Made by a program: the position numbers and the translations under genes. Below, piece after piece: positions 8,567 to 16,776 of a DNA stretch of 64,000 nucleotides; the first letter of the stretch is position 1; each line of letters opens with the position of its first letter. Source of the DNA: UBA7862 sp050872785 (GTDB lineage Bacteria > Bacillota > Clostridia > Christensenellales > UBA1242); contig JBNMHO010000004.1 in NCBI GenBank assembly GCA_050872785.1, positions 1 to 64,000 of the forward strand. Reading direction: 5' to 3'. Below the pieces are notes generated by a model. That model had not been told where the DNA came from, did not search any database, and saw nothing but the letters and a program-made list of their open reading frames with translations.

Positions 8567-8953
8567 CTATGGCAAGATTGAAATAATAACTTCTAGCAAA
8601 TTCCAAACTATTGGCAAAGATAAGCACGCAATTATAATCTTTCCAGCAATCGTAACCTTGTTTGCAATGGCTGCGTTGCCACTATCCACACACACTCCGC
8701 TTGCAAACTCCGTCAAAAGTCCTACACCCAAAATTTTAAGCAAATTGGCAAAAAAACTATAGTCAAGCCCAGTTTTGTTAAATATTTGGGTGGCAAAGTT
8801 AAAGAGTTCTCGCAACTTGTCCACGACCATAAATAGGATAATTAAACTCCCAGTGAGGACAATCACAACAAAAAACTCTGGTCTAACTTGTTTTATCACC
8901 GCACCCGCTACGCAACTGAGAATTGCAACTCCAACTATCTTAAAAATTTCCAT
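8567..8953 (-). CDS. spoIIIAD: Stage III sporulation protein AD
   Basis: 128 residues with four hydrophobic segments and the conserved EFASGVCVDSGNAAIANKV motif near the C-terminus. It is a small integral membrane partner of SpoIIIAE and SpoIIIAC, 28 nt upstream of spoIIIAE. Confidence 0.93.
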   Translation of the reverse strand: MEIFKIVGVAILSCVAGAVIKQVRPEFFVVIVLTGSLIILFMVVDKLRELFNFATQIFNKTGLDYSFFANLLKILGVGLLTEFASGVCVDSGNAAIANKVTIAGKIIIACLSLPIVWNLLEVIISILP

Positions 8954-8992
8954 AATCTCCCCGATTTTGCTAGGCTTTTATAAAAACTTTCG

Positions 8993-9190
8993 CTAATACA
9001 ACAAAAAGAGCCGTTTGACTGTTTCAAAGAGGTCGCTGACCATATTAACAGCCATCAAAAGAACCACAACAAGTCCCGCAAGTGTTGCAACAGTTGCAAT
9101 TTCATCCTTGCCAACATTCTTCAATATTTGAGCCACAATGGCAGTCAGAAGACCTATGCCAGCAATTTTAAAAATCAAATTATAGTCCAT
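8993..9190 (-). CDS. spoIIIAC: Stage III sporulation protein AC
   Basis: A 65-residue protein with two membrane helices; it starts MDYNLIFKIAGIG and contains VGKDEIATVATLAGLVVVL, typical of SpoIIIAC. It lies between spoIIIAB and spoIIIAD. Confidence 0.93.
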   Translation of the reverse strand: MDYNLIFKIAGIGLLTAIVAQILKNVGKDEIATVATLAGLVVVLLMAVNMVSDLFETVKRLFLLY

Positions 9191-9202
9191 ATTTCACCTT
9201 CT

Positions 9203-9709
9203 TTATAAAAAAATGATTGCAAGCATTGCTCCCGCCACCACAAAAAGTTTTATGTAAGTTCCAAAGAATTTCCCTTTATTCTCATCGCAGACCTTGCTTT
9301 TTGACTTAAATTTAGATTTGTTAATTTCAAGTTTTGCAAGTTCCTCGTCGGTCAAAAAAGTTCCCAAATTCATCAAAAACTCACAAACATCTTTCATTTC
9401 ATTTCCACTTATTGCCGCCACCTCAAACTGCAAAAAGTCTTTCTCCTCAATTTTACCCGCCAGCCACATTTCATATTGTTCCAAAACTGCCCCAAACTCT
9501 TTTCCAAACATGTCTTTATGGCTAGATACAAAATTTGGGAGAGTTTGCAAGTTGCCTTTAATTTGAAGCATCAATTCTTCGCAAAACAAACATAAATCAG
9601 AGTAGAACTTTGACCGCTTTTTAAAATGATTTCCGCAAATCACTCCCGCCACGACACAACAGCCAAAGCACACCAAAATCAATAGCACTTTCACCTTTCT
9701 CACCTTCAC
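9203..9709 (-). CDS. spoIIIAB: Stage III sporulation protein AB
   Basis: 168 residues, with a membrane segment at each end (VLLILVCFGCCVVAGVICG and FVVAGAMLAIIFL) and a helical cytoplasmic domain between. The layout resembles the type II/IV secretion GspF/PilC-type fold proposed for SpoIIIAB. It is separated by 60 nt from spoIIIAA. Confidence 0.9.
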   Translation of the reverse strand: MKVRKVKVLLILVCFGCCVVAGVICGNHFKKRSKFYSDLCLFCEELMLQIKGNLQTLPNFVSSHKDMFGKEFGAVLEQYEMWLAGKIEEKDFLQFEVAAISGNEMKDVCEFLMNLGTFLTDEELAKLEINKSKFKSKSKVCDENKGKFFGTYIKLFVVAGAMLAIIFL

Positions 9710-9769
9710 TTTCTATCATTTTGTAACAAGTCAATGTCCCATTTTTTTCTCAATTATTATGCTTCGAAA

Positions 9770-10684
9770 TTAAATATAACTTATGCACCTTAGGTTTTCA
9801 TCAAATATGCCTTCTATTGTTCCTGGCCCATTGCGAGATGACAAAACTACAAAACGGTCAAAAACTTTTTCCTTTAAAATCTTCTCGAAGCCTTGTTTAA
9901 GTTTTAGGTCGTCAATGTCTTTGGCATGAATTGAGGCAAGAAGCCCCGTTCCGCAACTGCTGGCAGAAAGCACTGCTTCGTAGTCTTTTTCGTTACCAAG
10001 TTCGTCAGTGACCAAAATGTCTGGTCGCATTGCTCGAATGGCATTAGAAAACGCATAGCCTTTTGAAACCCCGCTTGCAATGTCACAAAATTCGCCCACA
10101 TCAAGGGTATTTATGCCGTTAAAGCAGTTTGCGATTTCAAATCTTTCGTCACACACAAGAACATTGTAACAATAATTTTTTTGCGAAAGTTGATAAATTA
10201 AATCTCGAATGAAAGTTGTTTTGCCGCAGCCTGGTGGTGAGATTATTAGAGTGCTTAAAAACCCGCCCCTAAACAAATATTCCATCGCAGGCACCGAACA
10301 GCCTTTGACTTCATGTGGCACACGAATGGCAAGACTATTTATATTTTTTAAAGTTTTGACCATTCCGTTTTCACAAACACCTTCGCCACAAAGTCCAACC
10401 CTTGCCCCACCTTTAAGTGTCAAAAAGCCTTCTCTTATTTGATTTGAATAGGCATAGACAGAGTTTTCGCAAGCACGCTTTACAATTTCGTCAATCAAAA
10501 ATTTGTCTGCCACCATTGCCTTTTCTGCGTTTCCTGTCAAGCCTTCTTGACACAAATAATATGACTTGCCTTGCAAAGTCACCACAATCTTTTTGTTAAG
10601 CCTTAATCTTATCTCATTTAACTTTTTAATTGGCAAATTTGAAATGGCTTTAAAAATATATTGTGGGAAAAGTTCCTCAAACAT
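9770..10684 (-). CDS. spoIIIAA: Stage III sporulation protein AA (ATPase)
   Basis: 304-residue secretion-type AAA ATPase. Walker A is ISPPGCGKTTFIRDL at about residues 164-178 and the Walker B region is DILVTDELGNEKDYEA. RVGLCGEG and SLAIRVPHEV precede the P-loop, as in the family. It is presumed to power assembly of, or transport through, the SpoIIIA-SpoIIQ channel from the mother-cell side. It is the first gene of a complete spoIIIAA-AH operon. Confidence 0.95.
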   Translation of the reverse strand: MFEELFPQYIFKAISNLPIKKLNEIRLRLNKKIVVTLQGKSYYLCQEGLTGNAEKAMVADKFLIDEIVKRACENSVYAYSNQIREGFLTLKGGARVGLCGEGVCENGMVKTLKNINSLAIRVPHEVKGCSVPAMEYLFRGGFLSTLIISPPGCGKTTFIRDLIYQLSQKNYCYNVLVCDERFEIANCFNGINTLDVGEFCDIASGVSKGYAFSNAIRAMRPDILVTDELGNEKDYEAVLSASSCGTGLLASIHAKDIDDLKLKQGFEKILKEKVFDRFVVLSSRNGPGTIEGIFDENLRCISYI

Positions 10685-10780
10685 AGTTCACCTTCTTACA
10701 AACCATGTATATTATCCTTGCCGCAGAAAGAACCATATCCGACAAAACAAACCATTTTGCCCCATATTTTGCAAAAAAAA

Positions 10781-10801
10781 CAATAGCCTAAGTGACTATT
10801 G
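10781..10801 (-). terminator. Terminator of the InlB-repeat surface gene
   Basis: Minus-strand hairpin CAATAG/CTATTG followed by a run of T (10773-10780), between the stop at 10828 and spoIIIAA. Confidence 0.75.
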
Positions 10802-10827
10802 TCTTTAAGTTCATGTTTATTATACGT

Positions 10828-11859
10828 TTAACCGGCAGTAAATTGAATTGTTATTGTTGCCTTCGTTCCATTATATACGCTTTCTGCTTGAACAACATAA
10901 GTATATTGCACTGAACGTGTTATTTCACGTATTGAGATGCCGGTATTAACATAGGAATAGCAACATTCCCCTTTGCAAAAAAATGTAATAGCACTTGATG
11001 TTGCTGTAGTTGAGGAAAGAGTGAAGCATTTGTATGGATCAGTAGCTTCATCGTTATGATTCTCATGTGAACCACAAGTCGGATATGTCCTTGTCGCACT
11101 AATTACACTATATATCCATTTCCCACCGCCACCACCTGCGGTTATTGTAATTGAACCTGAATTTCCAGAGCCATACCTCACCGAAGTTGAACTTGCAGAA
11201 ATGGTGGTTGCGATTGCAGTTCTTGTCCAAGTGGCATAGACATAGATTGACGAATAGTAACTTCCACTCATCGTCCAAGAAGATGATGTTGAGTTTATTG
11301 TCGCAAGGAGTGTTCCACTTGTAGAATTTCCCGAATAAATTTTTATGTTTGTTAGTGAGTAGGAATATCCTGTTGCACTTCCGCTTGAAGAGATTGAAAT
11401 ACTACTTCCAAAAGTTCCACTTGAGGGGACGGAAATGCTTGAGCCAGTGAGGTTAGTTCCACTTGTTATTGTATATGTTTTCGCAGACCAACTTGCAGTT
11501 AAAGTTGTGTTACCGACTGTTTTGTATTGGGTTGTGTTGGATATTTGTGTTCCGCTCAAATACCACCCGCCAAAAGTATAGCCAGTTCGTGTTGGAGTGG
11601 GCAAATCGCCGTAATTATCGCCTAATTTAACGCTTTTTTGGCTGGGAGATACCCCCCCCCCTGCCGGGTCAAAAGTGACGGTGTATGAGGGTCTAGAGTA
11701 CCTTACAGAGATGTATGAAGAGCCTTTTTGTTGTGTTGCTCCAAATATTACTACGCCTAAAATTATCATAATCAAAACATAAAGAACGCAAATTGTTATC
11801 TTGTTTTGCTTATGATAAAATCTATTCAGCCACCTTACAAAACGTTCTCGTTTGGTCAT
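10828..11859 (-). CDS. InlB-repeat surface protein, poly-G tract in frame
   Basis: 343 residues. The N-terminus MTKRERFVRWLNRFYHKQNK and the hydrophobic segment at residues 22-40 nearly match the gene at 1-811. An InlB (Listeria-Bacteroides) repeat follows at about residues 58-130 (GDLPTPTRTGYTFGGWYL). The rest is Ser/Thr/Gly-rich and probably beta-structured, with a small Cys-rich stretch (YKCF, CKGECCYS) at about 265-300. Residues 67-69 are encoded by a tract of 10 G that keeps the frame open. It is probably a membrane-anchored or secreted surface protein. It has its own promoter and terminator. Confidence 0.8.
   Translation of the reverse strand: MTKRERFVRWLNRFYHKQNKITICVLYVLIMIILGVVIFGATQQKGSSYISVRYSRPSYTVTFDPAGGGVSPSQKSVKLGDNYGDLPTPTRTGYTFGGWYLSGTQISNTTQYKTVGNTTLTASWSAKTYTITSGTNLTGSSISVPSSGTFGSSISISSSGSATGYSYSLTNIKIYSGNSTSGTLLATINSTSSSWTMSGSYYSSIYVYATWTRTAIATTISASSTSVRYGSGNSGSITITAGGGGGKWIYSVISATRTYPTCGSHENHNDEATDPYKCFTLSSTTATSSAITFFCKGECCYSYVNTGISIREITRSVQYTYVVQAESVYNGTKATITIQFTAG
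11652..11661 (-). repeat. 10-nt poly-G homopolymer tract (frame ON)
   Basis: Ten C on the plus strand inside the gene at 10828-11859, followed on the coding strand by TATCTCCCAG. Loss or gain of one base would truncate the protein shortly after the membrane segment. Confidence 0.9.
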
Positions 11860-11891
11860 AATAAAATTCTCCAGAATTAGTTTACATCAAA

Positions 11892-11920
11892 AGTTTAAAA
11901 TATATTGATTAAATTGTCAA
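11892..11920 (-). promoter_or_regulatory. Promoter of the in-frame surface gene
   Basis: -35 TTGACA (11920-11915), 17-nt spacer, -10 TAAACT (11897-11892), then AAACTAATTCT before the SD GGAG. Nearly the same layout as the promoter at 846-874. Confidence 0.65.
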
Positions 11921-11930
11921 GCAAAATATA

Positions 11931-11957
11931 AAAAACACCCCAAATTGGAGTGTTTTT
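11931..11957 (-). terminator. Terminator after efp
   Basis: Hairpin AAAAACACTCC / GGGGTGTTTTTT, with one mismatch, directly after the efp stop on the minus strand. Confidence 0.8.
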
Positions 11958-11963
11958 GATGTC

Positions 11964-12521
11964 TTACAATCTTTCCATGTATTCGCCAGTTCTTGTGTCG
12001 ATACGAATTCTATCGCCGTTGTTGACAAAGAGTGGAACTTGGATAACAAGACCTGTTTCAAGAGTTGCTGGCTTGTTGCCTGCTTTTGATGTGTCGCCTT
12101 GAATTCCTGGTTCGCAATCGACAATGTTAAGTTCTACAAACATTGGAGGCAAAACTGAGAATGCTTTTCCCTTGTAGAATTGGATAGAAACCATCATGTT
12201 TTCGATAACATATTTCATTGCTTCTTGAACTTGGTCATAATTCAATGGAATTTGGTCATATGTTTCCATATCCATAAAGTAGTAAATGCCATCTTCATTG
12301 TAAAGATATTGCATTTCTTTCTTTTCAATCTTTGCTTCTTCAACTTTTTCAGTTGGGTTGAAAGTTCTTTCCAAAACTTGTCCAGTGACAATGTTTTTCA
12401 TTTTTGTGCGGACAAATGCTGCACCTTTGCCTGGTTTTACGTGTTGAAAATCGACAACAATATAGATATTGCCTTCATATTCAAATGTAACACCCTTTCT
12501 AAATTCTCCTGCAGAAATCAT
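11964..12521 (-). CDS. efp: Elongation factor P
   Basis: 185 residues, full length. EF-P binds ribosomes stalled at polyproline and stimulates peptide bond formation. The KOW-like domain I contains VDFQHVKPGKGAAFVRTK, with the modification-loop lysine in PGKG. Domains II and III end GDRIRIDTRTGEYMERL, the EF-P signature. It precedes its own terminator; the rRNA methyltransferase gene lies upstream. Confidence 0.97.
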   Translation of the reverse strand: MISAGEFRKGVTFEYEGNIYIVVDFQHVKPGKGAAFVRTKMKNIVTGQVLERTFNPTEKVEEAKIEKKEMQYLYNEDGIYYFMDMETYDQIPLNYDQVQEAMKYVIENMMVSIQFYKGKAFSVLPPMFVELNIVDCEPGIQGDTSKAGNKPATLETGLVIQVPLFVNNGDRIRIDTRTGEYMERL

Positions 12522-12565
12522 ATAAATTCTCCCTTTTATTGGTTTTCAACTTTTTATAACATTTT

Positions 12566-13318
12566 TCACATAAGATTGTCAAGATAAAACATACATATCC
12601 CTGCACAAACTGAAACATTGAGTGACTCCAAATTGTGTTTCATAGGAACAGACCACCTATTTTGTGCATAACTTCTCATTTTGTCTGTTACGCCATTGCC
12701 CTCGTTGCCAAGCACAAGACCTATGTTTTGTGGTTTTTTCTTTATCTCAAAAATATTTTTCCCGTCCATAGCAAGGACTGCTAGTTGTAAATTATTTTCT
12801 CTTGCGAAGTCAAGAAATTCGTCAGTTGACGACATTTGACAGATATTTGTGCCAAACATGCCACCCATAGAACTTCTAACAACTTTTGTATTAAAGACAT
12901 TAACACAATTTACAAGAAAAACATCGCAAAAATCAGTTCCCTTTGCACAACGCAAAATTGTGCCTAAATTGCCTGGGTCTTGAACATTTTCTACCACAAG
13001 AAAATTGTTTTTTGGAACAAATGGGGCTTTGAATTTGAAATTAACAACAACCGCAATGCCTTGAGGGGTTTTGGTGTCGCAAATTTTTTCAAAGACGTTT
13101 GGTGTTAAGATGTATGTTTTGTCGTTTATCAATGTTGGAAACTTTTGTGAAAAATATTCCAATTTGTCCTTTTGGACAAAAGTCATTGAAGGCTGGCAAT
13201 TACTATTTATTGCCTCTTGCACAAGCCTTTCACCTTCCAAAAAAAGTGCAGAATAATTTTTCTTTATTTTCGCTATTTCTTGCACAACTGCGTTTTTTGA
13301 TGATGAAATGACTTCCAC
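12566..13318 (-). CDS. SpoU/TrmH-family RNA 2'-O-methyltransferase
   Basis: 250 residues. The N-terminal substrate-binding domain is followed by a SPOUT domain with the motifs VVENVQDPGNLGTILRCA (motif 1), GLVLGNEGNGV (motif 2) and SLNVSVCAGICMF (motif 3). It transfers a methyl group from S-adenosylmethionine to the 2'-hydroxyl of a ribose, most likely in 23S rRNA, although the target nucleotide cannot be told from sequence. Genes of this type often lie near rplT in Firmicutes. Confidence 0.9.
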   Translation of the reverse strand: MEVISSSKNAVVQEIAKIKKNYSALFLEGERLVQEAINSNCQPSMTFVQKDKLEYFSQKFPTLINDKTYILTPNVFEKICDTKTPQGIAVVVNFKFKAPFVPKNNFLVVENVQDPGNLGTILRCAKGTDFCDVFLVNCVNVFNTKVVRSSMGGMFGTNICQMSSTDEFLDFARENNLQLAVLAMDGKNIFEIKKKPQNIGLVLGNEGNGVTDKMRSYAQNRWSVPMKHNLESLNVSVCAGICMFYLDNLM

Positions 13319-13332
13319 AATTATCCCCCAAT

Positions 13333-13677
13333 TTATGCTTTGACTTCTTCAACAAGTTTTGCAAAGCCTGCTTTGTCGTTGACTGCCATGTCTGCAAGAA
13401 CTTTTCTGTTTAGGTCGATGTTCTTTGCTTTAAGTCCGCCCATAAATTTGCTGTAGCTAAGACCATTTTGTCTGCAGCCTGCGTTGATACGAGCGATCCA
13501 AAGTTGACGCATATCTCTCTTTTTAAGTTTTCTTCCGATGTATGCGTGACGCAAACTTCTCATAACTGATTCGTTGGCCACTCTCACAAGTTTGCTTCTT
13601 GTGCCTCTAAAGCCCTTTGCTTGTTTCAAAATGGCTTTTTTGTGTTTGTTTTTGTTAACTGCTCTTTTAATTCTCAT
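13333..13677 (-). CDS. rplT: 50S ribosomal protein L20
   Basis: 114 residues, typical length. Family motifs are visible: NKHKKAILKQAKGFRGTRS, RDMRQLWIARINAGCRQNG and LADMAVNDKAGFAKLVE. L20 binds 23S rRNA early in assembly and, in Bacillota, feeds back on the infC leader. Last gene of infC-rpmI-rplT. Confidence 0.98.
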   Translation of the reverse strand: MRIKRAVNKNKHKKAILKQAKGFRGTRSKLVRVANESVMRSLRHAYIGRKLKKRDMRQLWIARINAGCRQNGLSYSKFMGGLKAKNIDLNRKVLADMAVNDKAGFAKLVEEVKA

Positions 13678-13691
13678 TTCCGTTTCTCCTT

Positions 13692-13886
13692 TTAGCCTTG
13701 AACCATCTGTTTAATTGTCTTGCTTTGTGCGTCACTGACATAAGCAGATTTTCTCATGTTTCTTTTTGTTGCGGTAGATTTCTTTGTCAAAATATGTCTT
13801 CTACCTTGTCTTGAGCGTTTGATGACTCCAGATTTTTTGACATCAAATCTCTTTTTTGCTGCGCTATTTGTTTTTTGTTTTGGCAT
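13692..13886 (-). CDS. rpmI: 50S ribosomal protein L35
   Basis: 64 residues from the ATG at 13886, chosen because AAGGAG lies 9 nt upstream and L35 starts MPKQKTNSAAKKRF. A longer in-frame start at 13928 has no such site. Very basic, with RRHILTKKSTATKRNMRK. It lies between infC and rplT. Confidence 0.97.
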   Translation of the reverse strand: MPKQKTNSAAKKRFDVKKSGVIKRSRQGRRHILTKKSTATKRNMRKSAYVSDAQSKTIKQMVQG

Positions 13887-13905
13887 TTTTAGCATCTCCT
13901 TAAAA

Positions 13906-14421
13906 TTATTTTGTTTTTGCTGGGGCAAGAATCATATAAATGTTTCTTCCCATAACTTCTGGGGCTTTTTCAACTGTGCAAATTCCTTCCATCATTTCAA
14001 CAAACGAGTTCATGATATTGACACCAATTTCTGGTCTTGCTTGTTGTCTGCCACGCATACGAATGGAAACTTTGACTTTGTCGCCGTTGCCAAGGAATTT
14101 CTTGGCGGCTTTTGCCTTAACTTCCACGTCATGTGTGTCGATGGTCATTGAAAGTTGCACTTCTTTTATTTCAACAATTTTTTGAGCCTTGCGTTGTTCT
14201 TTAAGTTTTTTCGCTTGGTCAAATTTAAACTTGCCATAGTCCATAACTTTGCATACAGGTGGCTCTGCGTTTGGAGAGATAAGCACAAGGTCTAAGTCTT
14301 GCTCCTCGGCAATGGAAAGTGCTTCTCTGCTGGACATTATGCCCAGTTGCTCGCCATCAGGTCCCACAAGGCGGACTTTTGGAAAGTTGATTTCTCTGTT
14401 CAAAAGTTGTTGATTTTTAAT
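13906..14421 (-). CDS. infC: Translation initiation factor IF-3, non-AUG start
   Basis: IF-3 binds the 30S subunit and proofreads the initiator tRNA/start codon pair. N-domain (VRLVGPDGEQLGIMSSREA), linker and C-domain (VSIRMRGRQQARPEIG) are all present. There is no ATG upstream of the conserved N-terminus. An AGGAGG at 14436-14431 is followed at normal spacing by ATC (14424) and ATT (14421), giving about 171 residues. The next candidate, TTG at 14403, has no ribosome binding site. An AUU-type start is known for infC in other bacteria, where IF-3 represses its own translation. I favour ATT over ATC, but cannot decide between them. Confidence 0.93.
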   Translation of the reverse strand: MKNQQLLNREINFPKVRLVGPDGEQLGIMSSREALSIAEEQDLDLVLISPNAEPPVCKVMDYGKFKFDQAKKLKEQRKAQKIVEIKEVQLSMTIDTHDVEVKAKAAKKFLGNGDKVKVSIRMRGRQQARPEIGVNIMNSFVEMMEGICTVEKAPEVMGRNIYMILAPAKTK

Positions 14422-14429
14422 GATAAATT

Positions 14430-14560
14430 ACCTCCTAGTTTGTTTGAAGTTTCACAAAAAAAGTGAACCTTGCATAGAGATCCACTTTTTACAATCAAGA
14501 ATAATTGCAACCGTTTGAACGCACTTATTAAACGGTGAGAAGTGGAACTTCTACTTTAAA
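14430..14560 (-). promoter_or_regulatory. L20-type leader with attenuator, upstream of infC
   Basis: The roughly 130-nt leader contains AAAAAGTG / CACTTTTT followed by T, a terminator-like hairpin just before the infC ribosome binding site. An upstream segment TTCCACTTCT can pair with AAGTGGA of the terminator stem, giving mutually exclusive structures. Position and logic match L20 autoregulation of infC-rpmI-rplT in Bacillota. I infer the class from context and structure; no covariance search was possible. Confidence 0.6.
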
Positions 14561-14567
14561 CAACGAT

Positions 14568-14596
14568 ATATTAACACATATATTCCCATTTGTCAA
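14568..14596 (-). promoter_or_regulatory. Promoter of infC-rpmI-rplT
   Basis: -35 TTGACA (14596-14591), 17-nt spacer, -10 TAATAT (14573-14568). Confidence 0.7.
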
Positions 14597-14611
14597 CATT
14601 TTTTAACTAAA

Positions 14612-16339
14612 TTACAAAATCTTTTTGCTATCTCGCTCCAAGATTATTTCATTCAAGAAACTTTCAAGCGATTGCACGCCGAGGTCGCCTTGACTTCTGC
14701 TTCTGACACAGACAACTTTCCCTTCCTTTTCTTTTTCGCCAAGGACAAGCATGTATGGGATTTTTTGAAGTTGAGCGTCACGAATTTTTCTTCCAATTTT
14801 TTCGTTTCTATCGTCAAGTTCAACTCTAAATCCATGTTTTTCGAGTTCTGCCTTAACTTCCCTTGCATATGGCAAAACATCATCGTTTAGGTTCATAACT
14901 TCAATTTGAACAGGGGCAAGCCACAATGGGAAAGCACCTGCAAAGTTTTCTGTCAAAACAGCAATCATTCTTTCAAGAGAGCCATAGATAACTCTGTGAA
15001 TCATGATTGGTTCCTTTTCTTTGCCGTCTGCGTCTGTGTATGTAAGATTAAATCTCTTTGGAAGTTGCATATCAAGTTGGATAGTTCCACATTGCCATTC
15101 CCTCCCAATGCAGTCTTTGACGTGAATGTCAATTTTTGGTCCATAGAAAGCACCGTCACCCTCATTTATCTTGTATGCGAGGTTCATTTTCTCAAGGGCA
15201 TTTTTCAAAGCACTTTCTGCTTGTTGCCATGTTTCAATATCACCAATATGATTGTCTGGCATGGTTGAAAGTTCAACATTGTATGTTAGTCCGAAAGTTT
15301 TATATGTTTCATCAACAAGTTTCATAACATTTTCAATTTCGCCTTCAATTTGCTCTGGAAGCATAAAAATGTGGGCATCGTCTTGTGTGAAACATCTAAC
15401 TCTCAAAAGTCCATTCAATGTGCCGCTTGCTTCATGTCTATGAACCTTTCCAAGTTCGCCAACACGAAGTGGGAATTCCTTGTATGAGTGTTTATTTTGA
15501 AGATAATACAACATTCCGCCTGGGCAATTCATAGGCTTTATGGCAAAAGTATCGTCTTCAACATTGAATGTATACATATTGTCTTTGTAGTGGTCCCAGT
15601 GTCCCGAAACTTCCCAAAGTTGTCTGTTCATTGCCATTGGTGTTTCAATTTCAATGTAACCTGCTTTTTTGTGAATTTCTCTCCAGAATGATACAAGTTC
15701 ATTTTTAAGCGTAAGACCTTTTGGCATAAAGAATGGCATGCCTTGTGCATATTCAGAAATGAAGAAAAGTCCCAAATCTTTGCCAAGTTTTCTGTGGTCA
15801 CGTTTCTTTGCTTCTTCAAGCATGTGAAGATGCTCGTCAAGTTGTTCTTTTGTTTCATAGCCAAAGACATAAACTCTTTGAAGCATTTTGTTTTTCTCGT
15901 TGCCTCTCCAATATGCCCCACTTACTCTGCTTATTTTGAAAGCAAAGTTTTTAAGTTCTTTGCTAGACTTTACGTGAGGTCCTCGGCAAAGGTCGCACCA
16001 ATCGTCACCCAATGTGTAAACTGAAATTTCCTCGTCTTCTGGCAAGCCTTCAATAAGTTCAACCTTGTATGGGTTGTCCTTAAACATTTCAAGTGCAGTC
16101 TTTTTGTCCACAACTTTTCTCTCAAACTTTTCGTCAAGAGATATAATTCTCTTCATTTCTTTTTCGATTTTTGCAAAATCGTCTGGAGTTATTGTTTCGT
16201 CAAGGTCAAAGTCATAATAAAACCCGTCATCAATGGCTGGTCCTATTGTATTTTTGACATTTGTGAACAATTTGTCCACTGCCTTTGCCAAAACGTGGCT
16301 GCAGCCATGTCTATACATCTCCAATTCTTTTTCTTCCAT
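14612..16339 (-). CDS. thrS: Threonyl-tRNA synthetase lacking the TGS domain
   Basis: 575 residues from the ATG at 16339, chosen for the GGAGG just upstream; the open frame continues to 16381 without support. The protein begins almost directly at the N2 editing domain (MYRHGCSHVLAKAVDKLF; zinc/editing motifs HGCSH and CDLCRGPH). The class II catalytic core follows (VGELGKVHRHEASGTLNGLLRVRCFTQDD in separate blocks; zinc ligands near MNCPGGM), and then the anticodon-binding domain. The usual roughly 60-residue N-terminal TGS domain is absent. It charges tRNA-Thr and is controlled by an upstream T-box. Confidence 0.95.
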   Translation of the reverse strand: MEEKELEMYRHGCSHVLAKAVDKLFTNVKNTIGPAIDDGFYYDFDLDETITPDDFAKIEKEMKRIISLDEKFERKVVDKKTALEMFKDNPYKVELIEGLPEDEEISVYTLGDDWCDLCRGPHVKSSKELKNFAFKISRVSGAYWRGNEKNKMLQRVYVFGYETKEQLDEHLHMLEEAKKRDHRKLGKDLGLFFISEYAQGMPFFMPKGLTLKNELVSFWREIHKKAGYIEIETPMAMNRQLWEVSGHWDHYKDNMYTFNVEDDTFAIKPMNCPGGMLYYLQNKHSYKEFPLRVGELGKVHRHEASGTLNGLLRVRCFTQDDAHIFMLPEQIEGEIENVMKLVDETYKTFGLTYNVELSTMPDNHIGDIETWQQAESALKNALEKMNLAYKINEGDGAFYGPKIDIHVKDCIGREWQCGTIQLDMQLPKRFNLTYTDADGKEKEPIMIHRVIYGSLERMIAVLTENFAGAFPLWLAPVQIEVMNLNDDVLPYAREVKAELEKHGFRVELDDRNEKIGRKIRDAQLQKIPYMLVLGEKEKEGKVVCVRSRSQGDLGVQSLESFLNEIILERDSKKIL

Positions 16340-16410
16340 TTTCTCCTCCAAAATATAAAATATTTGTGCATTGCACATCAAATTCTGTTTCCCACAACCA
16401 CCTTAAAATA

Positions 16411-16648
16411 AAAAAACCCCTTGATAGTTGTTCAAAAACAAAATCAAAGGACGAAAATACAATTTCCGTGGTTCCACCTTTATTGCAAGAAAATCTTGCC
16501 ACTCGAAAGACATTTGTCAAGTTGCCTCTTGCATAGAGCGAAAAGTGGTTTCGACACCAAACACGAACAATTACGCAACTTCCACCATATGTTGCCTTCT
16601 CTGTTAAAGTCACATTTGGGCTACTTGTCTTCTGCCTATCACTATGAT
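16411..16648 (-). promoter_or_regulatory. T-box riboswitch for thrS
   Basis: The conserved T-box core AAAGGTGGAACCACGG is at 16481-16466. A terminator hairpin follows, CCTTTGAT (16450-16443) with ATCAAGGG (16425-16418, one G-U pair), and then a T-run. The T-box segment can compete for the terminator's 5' arm. Uncharged tRNA-Thr is expected to favour antitermination. The stem I specifier codon could not be assigned with confidence by eye. Confidence 0.88.
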
Positions 16649-16654
16649 AACAAA

Positions 16655-16683
16655 ATTATACCCCTCAAACCTCACAATGTCAA
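16655..16683 (-). promoter_or_regulatory. Promoter of thrS
   Basis: Consensus -35 TTGACA (16683-16678), 17-nt spacer, consensus -10 TATAAT (16660-16655), directly upstream of the T-box leader. Confidence 0.85.
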
Positions 16684-16776
16684 CAAATTTTATGAAATTT
16701 GACAAATTTATTTTGTTTTTCTAATAAAAATCATGAAAACATCAATATTCGCACCAAACAAGTCCAAAAAACATGC

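Noticed and set aside
16400..16648. Assigning the T-box specifier codon
   Set aside because: Stem I could not be aligned reliably by eye; tRNA-Thr specificity is inferred from thrS alone.
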